53,305 nucleotides of DNA from Spirochaetota bacterium. Lineage in GTDB: Bacteria > Spirochaetota > B62-G9 > DRHN01. Under the pieces are notes generated by a model. That model saw nothing but the letters and a program-made list of their open reading frames with translations. It ran no database searches and was not told where the DNA came from. Made by a program: the position numbers and the translations under genes. The DNA is taken from contig JAFGTF010000006.1 in the NCBI GenBank assembly GCA_016934265.1, positions 1-53,305 on the forward strand, given 5' to 3'. This document shows, piece after piece, positions 8,908-16,396 of the stretch (position 1 is the first letter of the stretch; the number at the start of each line of letters is the position of its first letter).

Positions 8908-9192
8908 ATGGATGACATAATAATGGGGATTGTGATAACGATCCGAAAAAAATATCTTTACGATCACTCTGCTCGAACCGGAGGTATTTAAAAAATTATT
9001 ACAGGGCAAAAAAACAACCGGATATCACACAGTGCCGCCCTTTAAAAAAAGAGGAAGCCGGTTGGGTAAAACGAGTGAATCGACACAGACGTTCTTTTCG
9101 TTGCGACCTGAAATCTTATAAAGAGGGAGGTGGTGTTTCCAATACTCATCCGATTATACGGTAAATCCATCGAGAAAGGAGGTGATTATCAA

Positions 9193-10662
9193 TTGGGAAG
9201 ATCCCGAAAAACCGCTGAAAGGGAAGGATTTAGCGTGAGCTGTCTCTCCGATAACGATCTGGACGCCATTCATTTTGCCACCCTGGAGATACTGCAACAA
9301 ACAGGCGTAAGAGTCGAAAGCGATGAAGCGAGGGATATATTCGAGGAGAGCGGCGCGTTTATCGACCGGGAGACCAAGCTCGTAAGAATTCCTCCGCGCT
9401 TGGTTGAGGAAGCCGTCCACACCGCTCCCAGCAGTGTTCTGCTCGCAGGGAGAAATGCCGCATACGATGTTACTATAAAGAGTAGAAAAACCCATTTCAC
9501 CAATTTTGGAGAAGCCCTGATGGTGTTGGACCCCGCAACGGAAGAGTGGCGACACTCGACAAAGCAGGATGTGGCCGATATCACGTTGGTTTGTGATGCG
9601 TTGAGTGAAGTGGACGTTGTCTGGCGACCCTGTGATGCCAAGGATACTCCTTCAGAAGTAAGTTCCATACATGAAATGGAAGTAATGCTGGCGAATACTT
9701 CAAAGCACATAGTGCATGGCCCTGGGAGCGGGGACCTGATGAGAAAGGATATCCAGATGGGTGCGCTCGTCGCGGGAGGAATGGCGGCGTTGAAAGAACG
9801 CCCCCTTTTCAGCTCCGTGGTATGCCCGAGCAGCCCGTTGACTCTCGGAAAGAATTGCTGTGACGTGATCATTGAATCGGCAAGAACGGGAGTGCCGTGT
9901 ATAGTCCTCTCGATGACTCTGGCCGGCGCCACCTCTCCCGTTACCCTGCCGGGAACGCTCATCGATCACAACGCCGAAGTATTGAGCGGAATAGTGTTGA
10001 GTCAGTCGGCATCCAAGGGGGCTCCAGTAGTTTACGGCAGCTCAACCACGATCTTCGACTTGAAAACGGCAACCACCCCGGTGGGCGCCCCTGAGCTTGC
10101 GATGATCAGTGCTGCGGTGGGAAAGCTGTCCGACTATTACCTTCTCCCTACGGTAGTTGCCGGGGGGTAGACGGACAGCAAGCTGCCCGACGCCCAGTCA
10201 GGCCATGAGAAAACTCTTACCGCTCTTTTACCTGCATTGGCCGGGGCCGACCTGATCTACGGATTGGGGATGCTCGAGTCCGGAGTAACCTTCAGCCTGG
10301 CTCAGCTCGTCATGGACAATGAAATAGCATATATGGTAAAGGAGGTTTTAAGAGGGATCACCCTCAGTGAAGAGAGTATGGCTACCGAAGTTATCAAGCG
10401 GGCAGGGTCCCACGGAAACTTCTTAGAGCTGGAACATACTTTCAATCATATGAGGGAACAATCCAAGACCCAGCTGATCGACCGGAGAACACGGGAGAGT
10501 TGGAAATCCTCCGGGGGTAAGAGCTATACCCAAAGGGCGGGCGAGAAAGCGTTGTCTATTCTGAAAAGCCATAAACCGGAGCCGTTACGCGCGGAGGTGC
10601 GCGACGGTTTGCATTCGATCGTTACGGAAACGGAAAAAGAGCTCTCAGGCAGGAAAAAATAA
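9193..10662 (+). CDS. mttB: Trimethylamine:corrinoid methyltransferase MttB, UAG read as pyrrolysine
   Basis: 489 aa with pyrrolysine at residue 326, encoded by the in-frame TAG at 10168-10170. The context VAGG-Pyl-TDSKLPDAQ and the following ALAGADLIYGLGMLE match archaeal MttB (Pyl334 in M. barkeri). Reading continues in the same frame to a TAA at 10660, giving the full family length. The enzyme transfers a methyl group from trimethylamine to the corrinoid protein. I chose the TTG at 9193 because AAAGGAGGTGAT, a long match to the 16S anti-Shine-Dalgarno, lies about 10 nt upstream; a GTG at 9130 is possible. A normal annotation would split it into two truncated genes. Confidence 0.93.
10168..10170 (+). 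other. In-frame UAG decoded as pyrrolysine (mttB)
   Basis: Single TAG between two halves of mttB that are both in frame and both homologous to one protein family. It sits at the known catalytic Pyl position of MttB. Confidence 0.92.
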
Positions 10663-11222
10663 TCGCCTGTAGTGTTGAGCGGACACGAAATGATGCCGGC
10701 ATACAGTAACGTTCAATTCGGTGAGTAAAGAAAGCTTTCGAAAGCTCGACCCGTAGCAAATCGTACGATAAACCGGGTGTGTCGCGGTTTCGAATCCGAG
10801 AAGAGAAATATACGTATTATATCTCGGGTGTTACCCCGACCGTACGAACTGGTTTCGTAAGGGAGCGGTGCACAGCGCATTGAGCTACAGAAGCCAAGTC
10901 GTGCGTATCGGTAAATCATCGGTACCGAAGAATCGAGCTTTTGTACAAAGGGATGGTATTGATAAAAACAAGAGTTTCAAAAATAGAGGCTTCTTCTATC
11001 CTGTACCGAGAAGTCTCGCTGCTTTTATGCGCGGTTTATGCTCTTTGGTCTTTTCGTAGAGTAGTTGAGTAGCCGGAAACCGTTACGTTCGCACCTGTCG
11101 AATAGAGCTCTTTCGCACTGTTGCGGCGTTATAAAGAAAAGAGGGCGGTTTTTTCTAAAAAATCAAAACCACCTTAAGACGACCGGCTTTTTTATTACTA
11201 ACCGGATGGGAGTGATGACTAA
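10663..11222. other. 560-bp gene-free region between mttB and pylSc
   Basis: No ORF here has a credible ribosome site or recognisable product. Near its end there is an imperfect hairpin (GGCGGTTTT ... AAAACCACC, about 11145-11173) followed by a CCGG-T6-CCGG stretch just before the pylSc start. I saw no second tRNA-like sequence. It may carry the promoter and a regulatory leader for the pyl genes. Confidence 0.5.
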
Positions 11223-12059
11223 TTGCACGTACACTGGACACCGACACAGAAACAACGTCTGATAGAACTGAATGCACCGATAACGTTTCAAAAAAGGACG
11301 TTTTCCGATACAGGCGAGCGTAATACGATATTTCTTTCGGTTGAAAAAAAGCTCGTAAAAGAAAACAAAAAACGCCTCCATACAGTAGAGACTCGTTCAC
11401 GACGCCCCACGATCTGCGACCTGGAAAATAAACTCACAGACGCTCTCATAGAACATTCATTCGTGCAGGTGGTAACTCCCGTCATCATATCGAGAGCATC
11501 TCTTCGTAAGATGTCCATCGACGAGGGGCATAACCTCTTCAAACAGGTATTCTGGATCGACAAGAACAGATGCCTCCGGCCGATGCTGGCGCCCAATCTG
11601 TACGTGCTCCTACAAAAACTTTCACGGCTTTGGAAAAAACCGATACGGATCTTCGAGACAGGCCCCTGTTTCAGAAAGGACACCAACGGAAAATATCATA
11701 TGCAAGAGTTCACCATGCTCAATCTCGTCGAACTCGGGCTCCCGATGCAGGCGCAAGACGAGAGGCTGAAACAGTTGACCGATCTCATTATGAATACGGC
11801 AGGAATTACAAATTACCGTTTGGCTCGAAACAGATGCGAGGTCTATGGCGATACGGTCGACGTCGTTGCAGAAAAGCTGGAAGTCGCCTCGGGAGTGACC
11901 GGTCCTCACACCCTCGATTCGAATTGGGGCATCAGAGATCCCTGGGTCGGAATCGGATTTGGAATAGAACGGCTCGCGCTAGTCACTGGAGGGTACCGGA
12001 ATATCGGCAGGGTCGGAAGGTCTGTTTCATATTTGGACGGCATACGATTGAACATATAA
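11223..12059 (+). CDS. pylSc: Pyrrolysyl-tRNA synthetase, catalytic (C-terminal) subunit
   Basis: 278 aa, a class II aaRS catalytic domain alone, as in bacterial split PylS. It attaches pyrrolysine to tRNA-Pyl. Motif 2 is around RIFETGPCFRKD, and the active-site strand is EFTMLNLVELG; its Asn matches the residue that recognises Pyl, and Val stands where M. mazei PylRS has Cys348. VYGDTVDV supplies the gating Tyr, and motif 3 is GIGFGIERL. The N-terminus aligns with Desulfitobacterium PylSc (W..VQ.QRLKELNA-type start), which supports the TTG start at 11223 with GGGAG upstream. The tRNA-binding half is encoded separately 4 kb downstream. Confidence 0.93.
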   Translation: MHVHWTPTQKQRLIELNAPITFQKRTFSDTGERNTIFLSVEKKLVKENKKRLHTVETRSRRPTICDLENKLTDALIEHSFVQVVTPVIISRASLRKMSIDEGHNLFKQVFWIDKNRCLRPMLAPNLYVLLQKLSRLWKKPIRIFETGPCFRKDTNGKYHMQEFTMLNLVELGLPMQAQDERLKQLTDLIMNTAGITNYRLARNRCEVYGDTVDVVAEKLEVASGVTGPHTLDSNWGIRDPWVGIGFGIERLALVTGGYRNIGRVGRSVSYLDGIRLNI

Positions 12060-12117
12060 CGGTAGTGCGGCGCAATAGCGGAAACCTTGTAAAAGACGGT
12101 GACCGAGGAGGCCATAC

Positions 12118-12762
12118 ATGGAAAAAGAAGAACTGTTCAAAACGGCGATCGATTCTATCGTGTCGCAAGACATGAAGACGGCCGAAGAGACGGCGAAACG
12201 GGCGGTGGACGAAAACATAGATCTTCTCGAATTGATGAACAAGGGGTTTCGCGAGGGAATAACCAAAATAGGCGAGCTGTTCGAGAGAGGAGAAATTTTC
12301 CTCCCGGAGCTGATTCAATCCGCTGAAGTCATGAAATCGGTGAATGAAATAATAATCTCCGCGTTGCCCGACGGCGCGCAGGAGAAGAACGGCGTTGTCG
12401 TCGTTGGAACCGTCCAGGGAGATATTCATGACATAGGAAAGATACTCGTCTGTTCATTACTAAAGGTCAACGGATTCGACGTACACGACATCGGGCACGA
12501 TGTCAAGACCGAATCCTTCATAGATAAGGCGGTAGAAGTAGATGCGGATATAATCGGCACCAGTTCACTTCTCACTACAACCATGCGATATCAAAAAGAA
12601 CTCGAGGAGACCCTGCAAAAACGAGGGCTTCGGAAGAAATTCAAGACCATGGTGGGAGGAGCTCCCGTCACCCAGAGGTGGGCGGAACGGATAGGAGCGG
12701 ATGCGTACGGTGAGGATGCAACGGACGCCGTAAAAAAGGCACTTGCCCTCATCGGCAGGTAG
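12118..12762 (+). CDS. mttC: Methylamine corrinoid protein (MttC/MtbC type)
   Basis: 214 aa. The N-terminal B12-binding-2 four-helix cap covers roughly residues 1-85. The C-terminal Rossmann-like cobalamin domain carries the D-x-H-x-x-G motif in GDIHDIGK; His104 should be the lower cobalt ligand. It accepts the methyl group from MttB, MtbB and possibly the MtgB-like enzyme. Placed inside the pyl operon between pylSc and pylB, it is the only corrinoid protein in the window. Ribosome site GAGGAGG is a few bases before the ATG. Ends in TAG; readthrough would add only 13 codons. Confidence 0.9.
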   Translation: MEKEELFKTAIDSIVSQDMKTAEETAKRAVDENIDLLELMNKGFREGITKIGELFERGEIFLPELIQSAEVMKSVNEIIISALPDGAQEKNGVVVVGTVQGDIHDIGKILVCSLLKVNGFDVHDIGHDVKTESFIDKAVEVDADIIGTSSLLTTTMRYQKELEETLQKRGLRKKFKTMVGGAPVTQRWAERIGADAYGEDATDAVKKALALIGR

Positions 12763-12800
12763 CACCGTATGTTCGAAACCTTACACAAAAGAAGCGCCCA

Positions 12801-13907
12801 ATGACAACATCAGTACGATTCGAAGAAATTATCGATAAGAGCGTAAAGGAACACCCGCTTAATAGATCCGACATACGCATTCTACTCTCTATCAGAGAGA
12901 AAGAGAAGCTTTTGCGTTTGTTCGACGCGGCACGATCGCTTAGGCGGAGGTATTTCAATGACACCGTTTTCCTCTACGGATTCGTGTACTTCTCCAACTA
13001 CTGCAGAAACGACTGCACCTTCTGTTGCAACCGTCGATCGAACGGCCTTGCGGTGAGATACCGCAAGGACAGGGACGCCATACTGCACGCATGTCGATAT
13101 CTTGCGGAATCCGGCGTCCACTGCATCGATCTCACTATGGGTGAAGATCCCTTCTACTATGCTTCGAAGGAACGGTTTTCACTGCTGGGAGATTGCATCG
13201 AAAGCCTGAAACGGGAATCCGGCATTCCGATCATGCTGTCTCCCGGTGCCGTGACAAAAGAGGTCTTGTCCGCTATCGCCGAATTCGGTATCACTTGGTT
13301 CGCCTGTTATCAGGAAACGTATAACCGCGCACTCTTTAACCGGATACGACCTAATCAAGACTATATACATCGACTCGAGACGAAGTACCAAGCGAAAAAA
13401 CTCGGGTTGTTGATCGAAGAAGGTATTCTCACCGGGATAGGGGAGTCTTTGTCCGATGTCGTCGAATCGCTCATGGCTATGAAGCGGATGGAGGCCCAAC
13501 AGGTGCGGGTTATGCGCTTCGTCCCTCAAAAAGGAACACCGATGTATCGTACTCGGACATCGGACAAAATAGGGGATCTCGTAACGATCGCCGTTCTACG
13601 GCTGCTCTTTCCCGACCGGCTTATCCCGGCCTCACTGGATATAGACGGAATCAGGGGATTACAGATGAGGCTCGAGGCCGGCGCAAACGTCCTTACCTCG
13701 CTCGTGCCGCCGTCGATGGGCCTGTCGGGGGTGGCGCAGCCCACGCTCGACATCGATACGGGCCGACGCGTTGTCGACAGCGTGATCCCCATAGTAAAAG
13801 CTTCCGGCCTCGTGCCTGCTTCTTTAGAAGAGTATGCCCGTTGGATCGCTAATGAGAAGAGGAAGCTTGGCGCCGCCGACCCGATGGAAAAAGAGGCCGT
13901 TTCATGA
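12801..13907 (+). CDS. pylB: Methylornithine synthase PylB (radical SAM)
   Basis: 368 aa. It converts lysine to (3R)-3-methyl-D-ornithine, the first step of pyrrolysine biosynthesis. The radical SAM triad CxxxCxxC is at Cys68, Cys72 and Cys75 (NYCRNDCTFC), and family residues follow in CNRRSNG. Length and gene order (Sc-B-C-D) agree with known cassettes. Its TGA overlaps the pylC ATG (ATGA), so the two are translationally coupled. Confidence 0.93.
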   Translation: MTTSVRFEEIIDKSVKEHPLNRSDIRILLSIREKEKLLRLFDAARSLRRRYFNDTVFLYGFVYFSNYCRNDCTFCCNRRSNGLAVRYRKDRDAILHACRYLAESGVHCIDLTMGEDPFYYASKERFSLLGDCIESLKRESGIPIMLSPGAVTKEVLSAIAEFGITWFACYQETYNRALFNRIRPNQDYIHRLETKYQAKKLGLLIEEGILTGIGESLSDVVESLMAMKRMEAQQVRVMRFVPQKGTPMYRTRTSDKIGDLVTIAVLRLLFPDRLIPASLDIDGIRGLQMRLEAGANVLTSLVPPSMGLSGVAQPTLDIDTGRRVVDSVIPIVKASGLVPASLEEYARWIANEKRKLGAADPMEKEAVS

Positions 13908-15067
13908 GAGTCGCAGTAATCGGGGGAAAACTACAGGGCGTCGAAGCATCATACCTCGCCCGAAAAGAACGCTGGCACGTCACCCTGATCGACAGGGAAG
14001 AAGAAGTACCGGCCCGAGGTATCTGCGACGATTTTATCAAGGGCGACGTAACGGGCAAAACCCCTCGCATGCGGAAGAAGCTCGACGAAGTCGACCTCAT
14101 CATACCGGCCGTTGAAGACAAAGCCGCGCTCGAAAGACTCAATGAGACGGCAGCAGAGAGAAACATACCCATCGCCCATGATGCAAAGGCGTTTTTGCTC
14201 TCCTTTTCCAAAATCGAATCGAATGTACTGTTCAAACGGCTCGATCTCCCCATGCCGAGATCGTGGCCCCACTGCACATTCCCCGTTTTCATCAAGCCGG
14301 CTTTCTCCAGCGGAAGCCGGGGTACGGTGAAGGCGGAAAATATTTTCGATCTGCGGAGGGCGGTGGGGCAAGACGAACATACGCACAGGAATATGATACT
14401 ACAGGAGTACCTGCCGGGCCCCGTTTATTCGATCGAGGTCTTCGGCGGCGAAAACCGCTGTGCGGCCGGACAAGTCACCAGGGTCGAGATGGACGAAGGG
14501 TATGATTGCATGCGTGTCGTCGTTCCATCGGGCCTGTCCCGGGAATTGGAGAAAAAATTCGAAGCGTACGGGCTGGCGATCGCGGAGGCGATGCATTTGA
14601 ACGGAATCATGGATGTCGAGGCGATTCTGCACAACGGCTCACTCAAGATCATCGAAATCGATGCAAGACTGCCCAGTCAAACACCCACGGCGGTGTATCA
14701 CTCGTCGGGGATCAATTATCTTTCAACACTGCGCGATATTTTTTGCCTGAAAAAAGAACCGGTACTACCAAAGGTCCATGACGGGAACGCAGTCATCTAC
14801 GAACATCTCCTGGTTTCGAACGGAATCCTGGATATCCGCGGCGAACACATCATTGCAAAAGCAGGCCCCGTCGCAATAATCGAAAATTTCTTCGGCTCCG
14901 ACGAGGCGATCACCGACTATACTCCCCGAGCGTCTCACTGGGTAGCGACCATAATAATCACGGAGCGAAGGATCGAGGACGCATGGGAGCGACATAGACG
15001 GGTGATGGAAACCGTCGCACGAACGCTGAAATTGACATGCCGCAGGACCGAGGCACCTGTCGTGTAG
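13904..15067 (+). CDS. pylC: 3-methylornithine-L-lysine ligase PylC
   Basis: 387 aa, ATP-grasp family. It joins methylornithine to the epsilon amine of lysine. There is an N-terminal Rossmann-like segment (RVAVIGGKLQGVEASYLA) and ATP-grasp core motifs (VFIKPAFSSGSRG, QEYLPGPVYSIEV, IIEIDARLPSQTPTAVYHSSG). It overlaps pylB by 4 bp. It ends in TAG at 15065-15067. The next nine sense codons and the pylD start are in the same frame, so UAG readthrough would give a PylC-Pyl-PylD fusion. Confidence 0.92.
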   Translation: MRVAVIGGKLQGVEASYLARKERWHVTLIDREEEVPARGICDDFIKGDVTGKTPRMRKKLDEVDLIIPAVEDKAALERLNETAAERNIPIAHDAKAFLLSFSKIESNVLFKRLDLPMPRSWPHCTFPVFIKPAFSSGSRGTVKAENIFDLRRAVGQDEHTHRNMILQEYLPGPVYSIEVFGGENRCAAGQVTRVEMDEGYDCMRVVVPSGLSRELEKKFEAYGLAIAEAMHLNGIMDVEAILHNGSLKIIEIDARLPSQTPTAVYHSSGINYLSTLRDIFCLKKEPVLPKVHDGNAVIYEHLLVSNGILDIRGEHIIAKAGPVAIIENFFGSDEAITDYTPRASHWVATIIITERRIEDAWERHRRVMETVARTLKLTCRRTEAPVV

Positions 15068-15094
15068 ATCATCGGGCTGTACAGGGAGCGGAGA

Positions 15095-15904
15095 GTGACG
15101 CGACTTACCACAACGCTTGTAACTGAAATCGCCCTCGGCGACTACGATAATGAGCTCAGGCGGAAAACTGGCCGCTCTCTGAAACAGATAGCGGTACGCG
15201 GCGCTTGCAGTACCGACAAAAGATGCACTCCCGACGAGACGTTGAGAGTCGCCGTTATTCCCATCAGCAGCGGGAAGGGCGTCATACACGGCTTTACGAA
15301 TGCCGTATATGACGTAACGACCCATCTCGGCTACCGCTCGTTCATTACACGCCGGCAGGATGTCGCGGGTCTCGCGGAAGCGTTGGAGAAACAAGCGGAT
15401 ATAGCGTTTCTTGCCGATGACGACTGTTTTATTGCAATCAATCTGAAACTGCGATACGTCGTGTATAACCATGAGGCGACCGCAAGGGGGTATGCGGCGG
15501 CTTTGGACTATCTCGCAGGCGGCGTCGAGAAAAAAGGGGTGCTCGTAATCGGTGCGGGGAAGGTGGGGAACTCCGCAGTACACGCACTACAGAAGCTCGG
15601 CGCTGAAGTTGCAATCTTCGACATCGACGAAAAAAAAGCGGAAACAAAAGCGGCGATGCATGGGATTACCGCTGAAAAATGTTTGGACAAGGCGCTCTCC
15701 CGGTACAGCCTGCTGTTTGACGCCTCGCCGGCCCGTAACATCATAAGAAGCGAACACATCAAACCGGATACGTCGATTGCTGCGTGCGGAATTCCCATCG
15801 GTCTCACCGACGAAGCCCGTACGCTCGTCGAAAACCGTATGATTCACGATCCTCTGCAGATCGGTGTGGCGACAATGCTTTTGATATCATCTTCCTTCGG
15901 CTAG
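15095..15904 (+). CDS. pylD: Pyrrolysine dehydrogenase PylD
   Basis: 269 aa. It oxidises the methylornithyl-lysine intermediate so that the pyrroline ring closes. The C-terminal NAD-binding fold shows KGVLVIGAGKVGNSAVHAL, followed by an acidic strand (AIFDIDEKKAE). The GTG start at 15095 has GGGAG upstream and gives the usual length. It ends in TAG 7 nt before pylT. It lies in the same frame as pylC with no intervening stop other than the pylC UAG. Confidence 0.92.
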   Translation: MTRLTTTLVTEIALGDYDNELRRKTGRSLKQIAVRGACSTDKRCTPDETLRVAVIPISSGKGVIHGFTNAVYDVTTHLGYRSFITRRQDVAGLAEALEKQADIAFLADDDCFIAINLKLRYVVYNHEATARGYAAALDYLAGGVEKKGVLVIGAGKVGNSAVHALQKLGAEVAIFDIDEKKAETKAAMHGITAEKCLDKALSRYSLLFDASPARNIIRSEHIKPDTSIAACGIPIGLTDEARTLVENRMIHDPLQIGVATMLLISSSFG

Positions 15905-15911
15905 GAAGAGT

Positions 15912-15980
15912 GGGGGGTTGATCGAAGAGATCTCATAGACCCTAAACCTATGCAGCCGGGTGCAACTCCCGGACTCCCCG
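15912..15980 (+). tRNA. pylT: tRNA-Pyl (CUA anticodon)
   Basis: 69 nt without an encoded CCA (aac follows). It folds as a typical Pyl tRNA: 7-bp acceptor (GGGGGGT/ACTCCCC, one G-T pair), a single nucleotide before the D stem, 4-bp D stem (GATC/GATC) with a 5-nt loop, and a 3-nt variable loop (CAG). The anticodon loop carries CTA at 15942-15944. The T stem is CCGGG/CCCGG and the discriminator is G. It closely parallels the Desulfitobacterium tRNA. Two oddities: position 33 is C instead of U, and the pair closing the anticodon loop is A-C. It lies between pylD and pylSn. Confidence 0.93.
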
Positions 15981-16011
15981 AACGAGACCTTTAAAGAGAT
16001 AAGGTAACGGT

Positions 16012-16338
16012 ATGAGCCCAACGAAACCGGTAAAACGGTATTACAGGAAACAGGTCGACCTGTTTCAACTCGCGAGGAAGCTGAACCTATGGCCGTCGAG
16101 GAAAGGCATACTGCACGGGGTAAAGTATTTCAGAGAGAAGGAAAATTACGCCGAGATAACGACGCACTGCAATAAGACATTCGTCGTCAAGAATTCGAGA
16201 AACAGCAGGGCGGTGCGGTGGCTGAGGAACAAATGGTTCCATACCGCGTGCAAAGAGTGCAAGATACCGGAGTGGAAACTGGAAAAATATTCACTCACCT
16301 ATTTCCACAGGAAAAAGGGGGCCAGATTACGAAGCTGA
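16012..16338 (+). CDS. pylSn: Pyrrolysyl-tRNA synthetase, N-terminal tRNA-binding subunit
   Basis: 108 aa, basic. It corresponds to the N-terminal domain of archaeal PylS, which in bacteria is a separate protein that grips the T-loop/variable-loop side of tRNA-Pyl. Recognisable family segments are YYRKQVDLFQLARKLNLWPS, RKGILHGVKY and VKNSRNSRAVRWLRNKWF. His and Cys residues in TTHC and TACKEC are candidate zinc ligands. AAGG lies 7 nt before the ATG. It directly follows pylT and precedes mtbB. Confidence 0.92.
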   Translation: MSPTKPVKRYYRKQVDLFQLARKLNLWPSRKGILHGVKYFREKENYAEITTHCNKTFVVKNSRNSRAVRWLRNKWFHTACKECKIPEWKLEKYSLTYFHRKKGARLRS

Positions 16339-16396
16339 AACCGACGATTCACGAAACGGCCGGTACGCCGCGAGAACCTATAAAGGAGGTATCAGT

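Noticed and set aside
8908..8991. 27-codon frame directly after the MttB-like gene
   Set aside because: The upstream purine run is weak, and there is no homology or structural feature to support it.
9193..10662. mttB as a pseudogene broken by a nonsense mutation
   Set aside because: The TAG lies exactly at the family Pyl site, the frame is intact on both sides, and all Pyl genes lie next to it.
10868..11262. Two 63-65 aa frames between mttB and pylSc
   Set aside because: No ribosome sites, low-complexity composition, and the second overlaps the pylSc start.
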